Origin: Rhynochetos jubatus
Lineage: Eukaryota > Chordata > Aves > Eurypygiformes > Rhynochetidae
DNA: 64,000 nucleotides
Assembly: GCA_027574665.1 (NCBI GenBank)
Contig: CM050651.1
Location: 2,109,501 to 2,173,500, forward strand
Direction: 5' to 3'
Part shown: positions 11,380 through 22,968 of the stretch, piece by piece
Layout: each line of letters opens with the position of its first letter
How positions within the stretch are numbered: the first letter of the stretch is position 1
Made by a program: the position numbers and the translations under genes
Notes under the pieces: model-generated
What the model was told of the DNA's origin: nothing
What the model saw: the letters and a program-made list of their open reading frames with translations, nothing else
Databases searched by the model: none

Positions 11380-11592
11380 TCCTCTTGCCTTATTTTTTCC
11401 TTCAATCCTCTATCCTTTTCATTTTTTACTTTACATTTTTTTTCTATTTTCTTCTTTACTTTCCACACTTACAATAAATCTTTCCCTTGAACTCCTCACT
11501 CTTTTTTTTTTTTTTCTCTTGTTCACTTTTTATGTACTCTGCATCTCTTTTGTCTTTTTTTTTTCCCCTCCTTTGACTCTACCCCTTACCAG
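11380..11592 (+). repeat. Long T/C-rich tract ending in an acceptor-like CAG
   Basis: About 210 bases are dominated by T and C on the + strand, including T14 at 11502-11515, and finish with CCTTACCAG at 11584-11592. The next bases are GTTGAC, so an AG|GT junction is formed. In the phase of exon 1 the following sequence stops at once (GGT TGA), so it is not a coding exon. Low-complexity DNA with accidental splice-site likeness is the default reading. Confidence 0.6.
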
Positions 11593-13471
11593 GTTGACAA
11601 AAATAGCCAAAGGCTATTGTTTTACATTCAGAGTTGCCTGTAAGGGGAAGCAGAGCAGGATTATGCTCTTTTGGTTGCTTTTCTCTCACAGCTGATTCCA
11701 GGTTTAAAGAGCATCTGCTGATGCTCAGGGTCGACTTGAAGGAGTGGGACACCAGCAGTCGGGAAGTGTTGCAGTGCTGTTCATGAACAGAAGACTGCCC
11801 ATCAGGTATAGCACTTCTGCTATGCATAGAACGGCTTTGTGCTGAACACTCCTAAGTCTTATTCATGAATTCTTGAAAGACTACATTATGGTCCCCTCTA
11901 TGTAAAGAGGCAGATCCTGCTCTTTCATGCTTTTGCAGAAGTTTAGGTTTCCCCCCACTGGCTGCTGGAAAATCTGACCAGGAATTAAAAAAAACAAAAA
12001 CAAAAAAAAACTTGGAAAGTTTTTGCTCTCTCTCCAGTAAAGATCATGGTTCTGAGTTTGAAGAAAGATTCTATTTTAGTAAATATTTAATGTCTCAGAA
12101 TTTCAGATTCAGAACAGCATGGTTTTCCTTTTTTTTTTTTTTGATGTTATATTACATTTTAATCAGCTCCTACCAGCTTTAGGCACTAGTTCCACCCCAG
12201 AGCACAGACCTGACTTCTCAACTCAAACATTACACTCCTCCAGCAATCAATGCATGCATTTGATTACAAGTAGTATTTAGAGAAATTGAACTCAGGTTTG
12301 CAATGCTGAATTTCTTTTCCCTGTGATAGTGTGCCAACAGCTTGCTTTCTTCCCATAGCACAGTCCCTAAGCTGTAGGATCTTTGGCCCTTGCTCTGTGT
12401 GTGTATATCCTTACTAGCAGGCTAGACGTGGCTTTAGCACTGTGTCTAGATAGACATGGGAACGGTACTTGGTATGAGGTAAAGAGTGCCCTCATAGACA
12501 AAGACATAACAAGGATCAGTAGTTGTCAGTGGAAGTGAGAGAAATTCTGGCTTGTAGGAAGATGCAATTTCCTAAATGGTTGCCCATAACGTAATGTTAT
12601 TTGAATGGGCTTGGGTAGCTTGCTAAAAGTCCCATCCTGGAGAAATTACCCACTCTCTGAGAAAATGTGGTAGTATGTGTAGAAGGAGGCTTAGAGAAGG
12701 TGATTGTGGTAGTTCTTTATGTTTTTTAGGGACTGGACCTATCTGGAACTACCACCCAGCTCTTTTCCATGCTTGGAGACTGTTAAAACAGCTCTGGTGG
12801 AAGCTGTGCATTCTGGACAGAGGTAAATCCTATGGCCTGAAGCATCAGCTTTTCAAGACAGGATCTCTGCATAGCGTGTCCTTTATCACCTGGAAAGACA
12901 TTAGCTGGGATGAAAGTGATAAACCAGTTTCAGTGTGTTATTTCTTTGTGACTGTTGCTAATAGAAGAGAAAGCTGCAAGAAAACACGCTTGGAAGAAAA
13001 AACATACCCTGGGTGACTTCTGGTTTTTGTGTCTGAAGATAGCCAACAAATGAAGAGAGCTGCCTGGAAGCCTGTGCATAATAAGCATTTGCTGGAGCAT
13101 GTGTCTCGCATCGTAAAAGAATTTGAAAGCCTTTCTCTTCCAAAACTTATGTTTAAATGTTGAATGCCAGCACAGGGCAATATCATGATTAAATGCAACC
13201 CAGAGAGGCAAAGGTATCACAGATGGGGATGAAATACTATGAAAGCCAATAGAACCATCGTTCACTCTGCCAGAGAAACAGCTAAAATAGCCATTAGATG
13301 AAAGTCACGTGAATGAACCTGAATCCTGGAGAGCTGAATCCACGTTTATGGCAAAATAATAGTAATGGAAGTAACTTGTGACCCCTGTGACATCATCACC
13401 AGGGAAACGTTCTTTCTCTTGGAGGCTTTGAAACTTATTTGACTAATCCATGTACCTTAATCCGCATGTGT

Positions 13472-14049
13472 GGCCAGCAGGTTGAGGGAGGTGATTCTCT
13501 CCCTCTACTCTGCTCTTGTGAGACCCCAACTGGAGTGCTGTGTCCAGCTGTGGAGCCCTCAACATAAGAAGGATATAGACCAGTTGGAACGAGTCCAGAG
13601 GAGGGCTGCGAAGATGCTCCGAGGGCTGGAGCACCTCTCCTGTGAAGAAAGGCTGAGAGAATTGGGCTGGTTCAGCCTGGAGAAGAGAAGGCTCTGGGGA
13701 GAACTTATTGCAGCCTTCCAGTACCTGAAGGGGCTACAAGGAAGCTGGGGTGGATCTTTATACAAGGGCCTGTAATGATAGGACAGGGGGTAATGGGTTG
13801 AAATTGAAAGCAGGGAGATTTAGATGAGATATCAGGACGAAGTTCTTCCTGGAGAGGGTGGTGAGGCACTGGTACAGGTTGCCCAGAGAAGCTGTGGATG
13901 CCCCATCCCTGGGAGTGTATAAGGCCAGGCTGGGTGAGGCTTTGAGCAACCTGATCTAGTGGAGGGTGTCCCTGCTCATGGCAGGGGGGTTGGAACTAGA
14001 TGATCTTTAAGGTCCCTTCCAACCCAAACCATTCTGTGGTTTCAGTTCT
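13472..14049 (+). mobile_element. CR1 LINE, 5'-truncated copy
   Basis: This non-LTR retrotransposon fragment keeps the C-terminal end of the CR1 ORF2 reverse transcriptase: residues such as [19 protein letters not shown] and the [20 protein letters not shown] block are open from 13470 to 13775. The 3' UTR follows and ends in the degenerate short ATTCTGTGGTTTC-type tail that replaces poly(A) in CR1. The 5' end is lost abruptly at about 13472, as usual for CR1. It is in the sense orientation relative to RNF150 and belongs to the same subfamily as the 41355-42010 copy, sharing long identical stretches. It is not mobile by itself. Confidence 0.93.
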
Positions 14050-17000
14050 GTATTAACTCCTGTGTCTCACTCATACCAGTCATGATCTTTGAAATCTTCT
14101 TCTGTACTGCCTTGTTGCTGTTTGTTCTAGTCCTTCCTTGCTGCCTTTAGAGGTGGTGGGAACATTCCCTGGGATGATGAGGATCTTGGTCACCTTGTGC
14201 TCAGGTTTGAGCCTGTACATTTCTAGTTGCCTTTAGCAGTTTTGCATGTTGCTTGGTGTTTGAGTATGAGCAATTGTAATGCTCACCGAATATTGCCCTA
14301 TTTTTAAGAGAAAAATGTGACTGTATAATTACTTTTTCTGAATTTATAATTTCTAATTGTTGGTAGTTCAAGGAAATGTTTGGTAACAGAGAACTGATAT
14401 TACCTAGTTCCTAAATATGAATGACCTGTCACTTCTTTCTCCAGTAATTAAGGGCTTCATTCCCTTTAACTAATTTATATAACCATCTTTCTGCTATTAG
14501 ACTTACAAGAAATAACAAAGCAAACACTGAGTTTTTAGTACAGAAGATCTTCTATTGATTATCTTGTACATCTGATGTGTAGAGTATGTTCTTAGTTTTC
14601 AACCAGAAATGTACTGAGTCAGCACAATGATTGCTGTTGATCTTTTCTGGACAATTTATTTTGTGTCAATAACCAGCAATATTTTTCACCAATGCGAAGA
14701 TAACTCTACTAGTTTTATCACAAAGCTGTTGTTTTTGGCTCTGACTAGCCAACTCTGTTGTGGATTAGCCTGCAAAATGTGAGCTATTGTGCTTATGTAA
14801 AGCAATAGACTGTGTGGTAGTAATGAGTGTAACTTATAATCACCTAGACCAGTATGGCAGCTCCTAAAATCTCTCATTTTCAAATGAGATTGATACTTAA
14901 AAATCACTTCTCACTTTACTAAGGTAGTGATTTTGCTGTCATGAAACTTACTAGTACATATTCCATCATTTAGGTTAGATTTTATTTCTAATGTCTATAT
15001 TACATTAAGGTAATTTGGAGAATGCTTCATGTCCCAGTTTAGGATGATGTTTGCACAAGTGATTATAGTTAAGCTCATGTTTAGTTCTTGCTAAGAATGG
15101 GGCAGGAGTTCAGCTCCTTGACTAACTGTGGTTTAAAGTGGTTTTATGAGAAGATGGCATCTATGAAAGAGGTAGACGTCTCTGATGTAGCCCCGAGGTT
15201 TGTTACTAAGAATGTTACTGTGGTAGTCTTGGGGGATTTTAAGCCCTCCTGAAGCACTGTGAATAGTCAGGGTCCTTACAATAAGGTGTTTATAATTGTA
15301 AATATCAGATACATACTTTCTATATTTCATGAAGTATGTGGTTTATTAATGCTTATTAAAAGAGATGGTTGAATTATTTTACATTTCTCCACATTGATTG
15401 GCTTCCCCTTTCTGCGTTATCAGGCATGTCTGCGTCACAGTAAGAAGCAAAGGTGTCTCTCTCTACTCCCAGTGAAAGCCATTGCCTTCCCATCTGAGGA
15501 GGAGTTGACCACCCAAACCCTTTAAAACACAGATGCTCCCTCTTCTTAACTGTGTTTTAATCGATGTTTATTACCAGTGCCTGCAGAGGAACAGTCTTAG
15601 ATGTGAGAAGTGTGGACAGCTGGTTAGTTATTTGCATATGTCTTAGAGATTTATATCAACCAGTGAATTGTACTTGCTAGGTGAGCTAGAGGAGTTCGTG
15701 TAATTTAGAATAGCCACACAGCATTTCTTGCTAATCAGGGAGTTGCCTTATTTGGAAATACATACATATGTGAGGCCTGTCAGGTACACAGCAGCTCCAT
15801 GCCTTGCGCCCATTCCAGTTTGGGAGTAATTATGGTAATGTTTTGCAGATTTGGTTCATGTACATAAAATATTGCATCCTCCCTTATGACCTGATAAGTC
15901 TGTCAGCTTTATTTTGCTTTGAGAAATTCAAGGGAGGTTTCCTTGATGTTCCCAATGGTAGGTATCAGTTTTGAACAGAACTTACCTCCCCCCGCTCAAC
16001 AACTGTTCAAGTGGCTGATGTTGAGAGGATGGCAAACTGTAACCAAGCAGGAAGGAAGTGTAAAATTGACAGATATTCCTCCATTTGACATTCCTGACAA
16101 GTTAATGGCCATAGTTAGTTAGAGATCTGCCTGGAAATAATGCAACTTGGTTTTAATAACCTTTAAGTATGTAAGCATGCCCCACGACAACTGTGTTAAG
16201 ATCACAGTGAGACTTGCCGGGCTGAGCGAATATTAATGAATACCTGATGTGACTCTGTAGTGTCTTCAGTGTTCTGCAAATCTGTACGTACCAGGACAAG
16301 CTTCAGAGATCCTCCATAAACTCTGTGTGAATAGACATCAGTGGGAGTGGAGGTGATGAGTAGGTGCTCTGCTTTTCACAGGCCTGGGCATTAGTTTGCC
16401 GTATCCTTCTTTAATAAAACAGAATTGTAATCCAGCCATCAGAGAATTATTGCAGGTTTGATTAATTTGAAAATAAACCTGGTGTTCACGTGTTATTCAA
16501 CAGTTGTCGCCACCTGGTAGCAAGTGTTTCAGGATCTGAGAGTGCATTAGGTCTTTTATTCAAGAACAATAATCAGTTGCCAAAAAAATTACAGTTTCGA
16601 TTTTGTTTTCCATCTTTAATAATGGCAATGTCCCTATCACTGAAAGGGATAATATACAGCATTTAAGCACCCTCAGGCTATAGAAATGAAGAGATGGTAC
16701 CTTTTTCTTGTGGAAAGATGCTATCTTGTGCAGACTTGGTGTCATGGAAACTGAAAGAATGTATGAAGTTTTAAATAGGCAGATGAATTTTAGATCCACT
16801 TCTTTAGCTTGTTTGAAGAAGCACACAAACAACCTGACTGGAAAAATCACATGAAGTTCACAGGAAAAAAAAAAATCTCCAGCACCGATATGATGGTCTC
16901 CATAGCTCTTATGTGGGGTATTGCGATTACACTGGGCTTGAAACTGACATTTCACAGGCCATATTTTCTTTATGCAGACGCTGATTTCTGAATGTTCACG

Positions 17001-20000
17001 TCAGCCACCATTACATTAAGAGTATCCCAAGTCCCCATTTAATTTATTTACATTTTTTAATATTATTAAGAGAAAACTGTAAAATTCCAAGCCCAAAATA
17101 TTTCCTTTAGAAAAAGCATTTTAAGTTTGCTGATTGCCAGCAATGCACTTACCTGTGCCATTAATTTGCAACCTCTACTTCTGAAATCTGAACCCTGCTG
17201 AAGTCAATGCCAAAACTTGCTAAGGATTTCATTGCCAAGCAGTTAAAGCAAGAAAAAAAATACCTGAACTCATTATATATCTTCTGCTGCCCCCACATTA
17301 TTTAGAACATTGTTATCAAGTACGGAAAAGCCTCATTCTGCTACCCAGCAGATAATACCAGACTTTGACCAGCAATCTCAGTGAAGTATTAACCGTCTGC
17401 AGTTCATATGAGTTGCACACATCCGTCAGATTCAGGTAACACAACAGACAACAGCAGGGCTTCATTAAGATCTTTTTGTAACCGAGTAAAATTATGGGCC
17501 AGCCTGTGAGTGCCTTGAAGCTGTAAGTATTAACTTGCATGAGTTCTCCAGTGTATTTCATTAAAGGTCCTCAAGTGATTGTATAAATTATATAGCCATT
17601 GTTACTTTTATGGTATAGATAGAAGTTAATTTTCTCACCTTTTGAAGTGCTTGAGGATAGTAGGTCATGTCTTACGTGTATTTCTGACAGTGGGCTTCAA
17701 AACATTTTTTTCTGAAAGCTACCGATGGCTAAGATTTAGTTCTTGCAAGGCTTATGGTTTTCATGTGAAATGAAAGAAATTGGGAGGGAGGGGAGGGTGT
17801 TAGAGCTGTTGTGCGAGAAGAGGCTGAGAAGCCTGGTTTGCAAGGTGCACGGGCCTGTTATCTCATCTCCAAGCACAGGAAGCAGCCATGTTTGCGAGAG
17901 CTGCGAGAGAAAAGTCATAGTTGAGATCAGAACTTCTACATCTCGGGCAGGTACTGGCTGGACACGCTGCAGAGAGACCTGTCCTATATTTGGAGGGGGG
18001 TGAGAGCAGTATGAGTTTTGCACCTTCCTTCACTGACTGGTACACTAAGAAGGAACGGCAATGGTGACAGCCTTGTCACGGGAGGAATGCTTCCCTGATG
18101 GTTGTTAGGAGAATGCTCAAAATTAGCATTTGCTGTTTTCCGTGAAGGAGGGGAATCTATGTTTTACAGCATCCGTCTATATACCAAATAAATGTGGACA
18201 GTTGTCACAGAAACAAAGTCTATCCACATTAAGCAGAAGGTCATTCCTTACCTGTTTCCAGTCTAAGTTAGGATGGCATTTAATACAGGCTGAATTCATT
18301 CCAAACAGAGGATTAGTGGTTAGACCTTGGAATATGTGGTCGGTTGGTGATTTTTTTTCTTGTTTTTTTAATTTCCCTGGAAGTACTATTCAGCTGAAGA
18401 GACCACAATGTAGACAATACTCTGTGGTGATTTCAGTGCCTTTGTTGTAACATGCATATTGTGTTTTGGGTGATGCTGATCTGTTTTGAGAGCTTGTGGG
18501 ATTTTCAAAACCACTGCTATGGTAATCTCATTTGGCTCCTATAATATGCTTCAGATCACTCTCTCTTCTCAGGGTCTGATGACAAGATATTAAATGGTGT
18601 GATTTGTACTGCAAATGGTTTGTTTTCAGTTTTCCCTACACCTTCATTTTGGAAATCTGTGACTGTTTAACTCCTTTGTAAGTCTTCAGCATGTCTTATT
18701 ACTGCGCTAATAGAGATGTTAGCTAATGAGAGAATCTGAGTCTCTCAGTTAGTATAAGCATTGCTCTATCCTAAAGACGCTTTGCCTTATCTCTTTGATC
18801 CAAATTAATTATAAGAGGCTAAATGCAAACAGAAATATCAAATGGACAGCTATGCTTAGCAGAAATGTTACAATTACATGGAAGTATCAGAAATCAAAGG
18901 AGAGATCCAAGTAGGTGATTCAGCATAGAAAGAACAGGGTATCTGAAGTTCATGGTTTAAGCTGGTAGTGCTGATCTGCTCGTACTTAGGCACTGAGTTA
19001 TCCAAGGTATAAAAGCTAAATGAAGAGAGAGAACATAAGCCTTCATACAAGGTCCAAGGTAAATAGAATTACCCTCCTTTCATATCCGCTCACACGTGGG
19101 CAGAATTGGTCTGTGATACAATCTGAACATAGGCATATGAGCAGCAGGAATATTACCATTAGAGGAAAATTTCCAGCAAGCCCGTATGTGTTGGGTTTGT
19201 TGATAGTTTTTTGTTGTTTTGGTTTGGTTTTGGTTTTTTTTTTTGGAGGGGAAGGGAAACAGTCATGTAAAATAGCATGTGAACATCTGAAACAGCATGA
19301 TATAGCATCTGAGTTGCATATTCAGAGAGTCACTATAAATTACCATTTAACTGAAGATCACCTTAAACCAAACCTTAGTGTGTAGTCAACCGTAAAACAT
19401 CCCTTTCACATCCTCAGCTGTGTCTTGTGTACTAAAGTTTGCTAAATTTGGTGTAAATTTTAGTTTCTTGGCATCAGATCTGAAGTGTTTGGTACCAAGT
19501 TCTTGTTTCAAGTCATTTAGAGTTATGAAATTCATATTCAATCTAGAACTCTAATCTGAAATTTCTGGCTCTGGTACATGTACAGATAATGAGATTTCAG
19601 TAGAGGAATATGGCATTTACCTTGTCTGTTGCAGATAGATACAGCATGGGAAACCCTTATAATCAGCAGGTACTATAGAGATCTGCAGTGGTATTCATTT
19701 TAGTATTAAAAATGTGGGATCTAATTAGCAGTGTACTGTGATATCAGCATTATGTTAAGTGCATTTGTTTTCATCGTCCTCAAAGCTTGCCTAAATCATA
19801 GAAATTCTGGAAACAGCATAACGAACCATGTAACAACATCACAGTTGTACAAAACATAGTGTGGGCAAAAATGTGAAGTCTGCAAATACTGACAGGTAAC
19901 TCTGACAAGTGCTTTGTTTTAGAAATATGTGCACATGCAATACACTCTGAAGAGATCATTTCAGTAGAGCATCATGAATTTGCCTGAGAAGTATGTGCTA

Positions 20001-22244
20001 AAAGGAATTTATTTCTGACTGAATAGTCAGAAGCAAAGTCGGTATTGCTATGTTCCTGTAAAAGGAACAGCACAGAGGAGGGACTCGGCCTGCTGAAAAC
20101 AGATTTATGCACACAACTTCCATCTAGGCATCTAAATACCCTTTTTAGGATCTGTTAGCAGGATCCTTTGCCCATAGATACAGATGTGAGTGTATGTCTG
20201 TGTGTCATTCACACACATGTATCTATAAAAGCAGTAACCTCCTCCAGGGAGATGGGCTACAGAAGATAACCCACACCTGTTCTTGAACTCAGACATGAGC
20301 CAAGACATGTAGATATCCAATATAGTTTATTTTGCCAATGAATGATCTCTGTAGACATAAGCAGCCCTACTTTGAGTCCACATGGCATGGTGGTAGCATT
20401 CTTGCTGCTTCCTTTGGGGTTCATTTCAACTGCAGCTGCACAGAACATGGGAAAAATGGAAAAAAAAAAAAAAGCTTTTTTAAAAAATTCCAGACAGTTT
20501 TAAATAAGCCCCTTTTCTGTCCTTTTTTTTTTCTGATTTGGGGGGCACTGAGTAAGGAAGGAAGAAGAAAAATTATGTCTCAGCCAGCTCTAGTCCTTAA
20601 CCTTAGAATTCAAGGGTTTAGGTCTGAGACTTTAAATAAAATGTGTTATGTAGTCAACCCATAATGCTATCCTGCAGCTTGTATATGCATAGGTGTGACA
20701 GAGCGGGGACAGGAATTTGTCTTCTATTCATTAGCATTTCGGAGTACTAGAATCAAGAGATTCCATCTGGAGATGAGTTTCTCATAGTTTCTGGGTACAA
20801 AAATGAAGTAAGTGTTGTTCCTGTATTGTTCCAACTGCTTGACTAGAAATGAGTCAGAGAGTGGTCTCTGTGTTCTTCTCCATCTGGACATGTATACTCC
20901 ATGATAAGCTTGGATATGAAATTTAAAAATCCTGTTTCAGTGTTTAGCTTCTCAGCTAAAAAGACAAGGTGGTTTGTAGGAAAACTGTAGATAATAGTTT
21001 TCCAGTCTTGGGCCCTCATGCTGAAAATTCTCGCGCAGGCAAGTCCCTCATGCGTGTAATTGACTTGCCTGATCTATTTATAGCTATACTCAGTGTATGT
21101 TTGTACCCAGATGGTGCTTCTTAAATTTCACTGGGCTGTGTGTGTGAGCAGCAGTTCACACTACAGATCACAATGCAGGACAAGAATCCAGGTAGCAAAC
21201 AAATATACTTAATTAAATAGATGTTCACAATTAGTTAATACGATACTTGTGACTTTTTTTGCTGGTGTGTCTCTGCAAGAAGGATCTGTAACTGATAGAA
21301 CTTGCCAAATTGCATGGATAATTTTCATTACAAGGATGAATAAATAACATTTACGGATGGAGAAACTGACAGAAAGGATGGAGCAGCCAAATCTTGCAGT
21401 GTGTCAGGAACAGATTCCAACCTTCCAGACTCCCCTTCTCTCAGTAGTAATAGATCATTCCCATCCTCACAGCACCTTGCTTCTCCAAGCTTGTTCTTGA
21501 CCTGTTTTGGTTCTCCGTTTACTCTTTCCATGTGGCTGAACTCCCACCAAGGTTGGTTTGGATTTCTTTTACAAGCAAGACTTTCTGAAATTTTCCTCCA
21601 TGCTTAACTGAAGTCTGTTTGTATCCACTTCTCCCATAAGCTATTCTTGGCATTCCATTAAAAAAAAAAATCAATATATTCTACAATTCTACTTAAAACT
21701 ACCAATTCACAGTTTTGGAAATCTCAAAAAAAAAGCATAACTGTGAAGGGGGAACATAATCCAGGCGATGAATGCTTACGTTAAACTTCAATGGGAGCAA
21801 ATGCACTTCCCCATGCCCCTCCCCTCCTGTTTGAAATAATAGATTTCACCTTAAATACAGAATTTGATTAATACGCTTTTTTTGACACCTCCAGCCAGTG
21901 AACGGCGTGTCGTCTGGTCGTCTGCTGTTGTCCTGATACTTGTGAAAGGTATCTGATGTACACACACAGTGGCTCATTTTAACACTTGCAGGGGCAGATA
22001 TTATGACTGTGTGTAAGGATGCCTGCAGCTGTCTTTGGGATAGTTACAAATGAAAGCTCATTGTGAGGCCAAGCTAGAAGGATGGGTTGTTTTGTTTTCC
22101 CGTGCAGCAAGTGTCTTCCCTTGTGCAGTTTGTTACTTTTAAAAGCATTAGAAAACACAAATGTAATGATTTATTTGGGCACAATAATTACAAAGTATTT
22201 TCTATGACTTTTAACAGGATAAATTACTCGATTGGGATTACATC
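14050..22244. other. Intron 1 unique sequence, second segment
   Basis: AT-rich intronic DNA without a recognisable gene or transposon. It holds short homopolymers (A14 at 20460-20473) and a short GTGT/CACAC alternating stretch at about 20190-20220. The 17740-18010 part is richer in CpG and open on both strands for 60-95 codons, but nothing in the translations is recognisable. Confidence 0.55.
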
Positions 22245-22968
22245 ACACAGAATTACACACAATCAGTAAGGTTGGAAAAGACCTATAAGAGCATCTAGTC
22301 CGACCACCAACCCCACACTACCATACCCACTAGACCATGTCCTCAAGCACCACGTCTGCACGTTCCTTGAACACCTCCAGGGATGGTGACTCTCCCACTT
22401 CCCTGGGCAGCCTGTCCCAATGCCTGACCACTCTCTCAGTGAAGAAGATTTTCCTAATATCTAATCTAAACCTCCCCTGATGCAACTTGAGGCCATTTCC
22501 TCTTGTCCTGTCACTAGTTACCCAGGAGAACAGACCAGTACCTGCCTCCCTATGACCTCCTTTTAGGGAACTGTAGAGAGCAATCAGGTCTCCCCTTAGC
22601 TTCCTCTTCTTTAGGCTAAACACACCCAGCTCCCTCAGCCCCTCCTCATAAGACTTGTTCTCTAGACCCTTCACCAGCTTTGTTGCCTTTCTCTGGACAT
22701 GCTCCAGCACCTCTATACCCTTCTTGTAGTCAGTGGCCCAAAACTGAACACAGTAGTCGAGGTGTGGCCTCACCAGTGCCAAGTACAGGGGCACAGTCAC
22801 TGCCCTTAGTCCTGCTGGTCACACTGTTCCTGATGCAGGCCAGGATGCCATTGGCCTTCTTGGCCACCTGGGCACACTGATGGCTCATATTCAGCTGCTG
22901 TCAACCAACACCGCCAGGTCCCTTTCTGCCTGACAGCTTTCTAGCCACTTGTCCCCAAGCCTGTAGCG
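22245..22968 (-). mobile_element. CR1 LINE, 5'-truncated copy, antisense
   Basis: Read on the minus strand, this is the end of CR1 ORF2 and the 3' end of the element. A frame of 156 codons (22800 to 22330) carries [50 protein letters not shown] and [14 protein letters not shown], the usual last part of CR1 reverse transcriptase. A frameshift near 22805 separates it from further coding remnant. The low-coordinate end has the ACACAGAATTACACACAAT-type tail. The wording differs from the 13472 and 41355 copies, so it is another CR1 subfamily, closer to the 33300 copy. Confidence 0.92.

Larger units (their letters stand above)
2106..13471. other. Intron 1 unique sequence, first segment
   Basis: GC content falls steadily from the island edge to about 2500, then the sequence is AT-rich, non-repetitive intron. 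Apart from the G-quadruplex at 4380-4398 and the pyrimidine tracts listed separately, it shows only homopolymers such as 14 T at 12129-12142. Open frames here, up to about 120 codons, show no domain. I see no RNA gene or transposon boundary. Confidence 0.6.
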
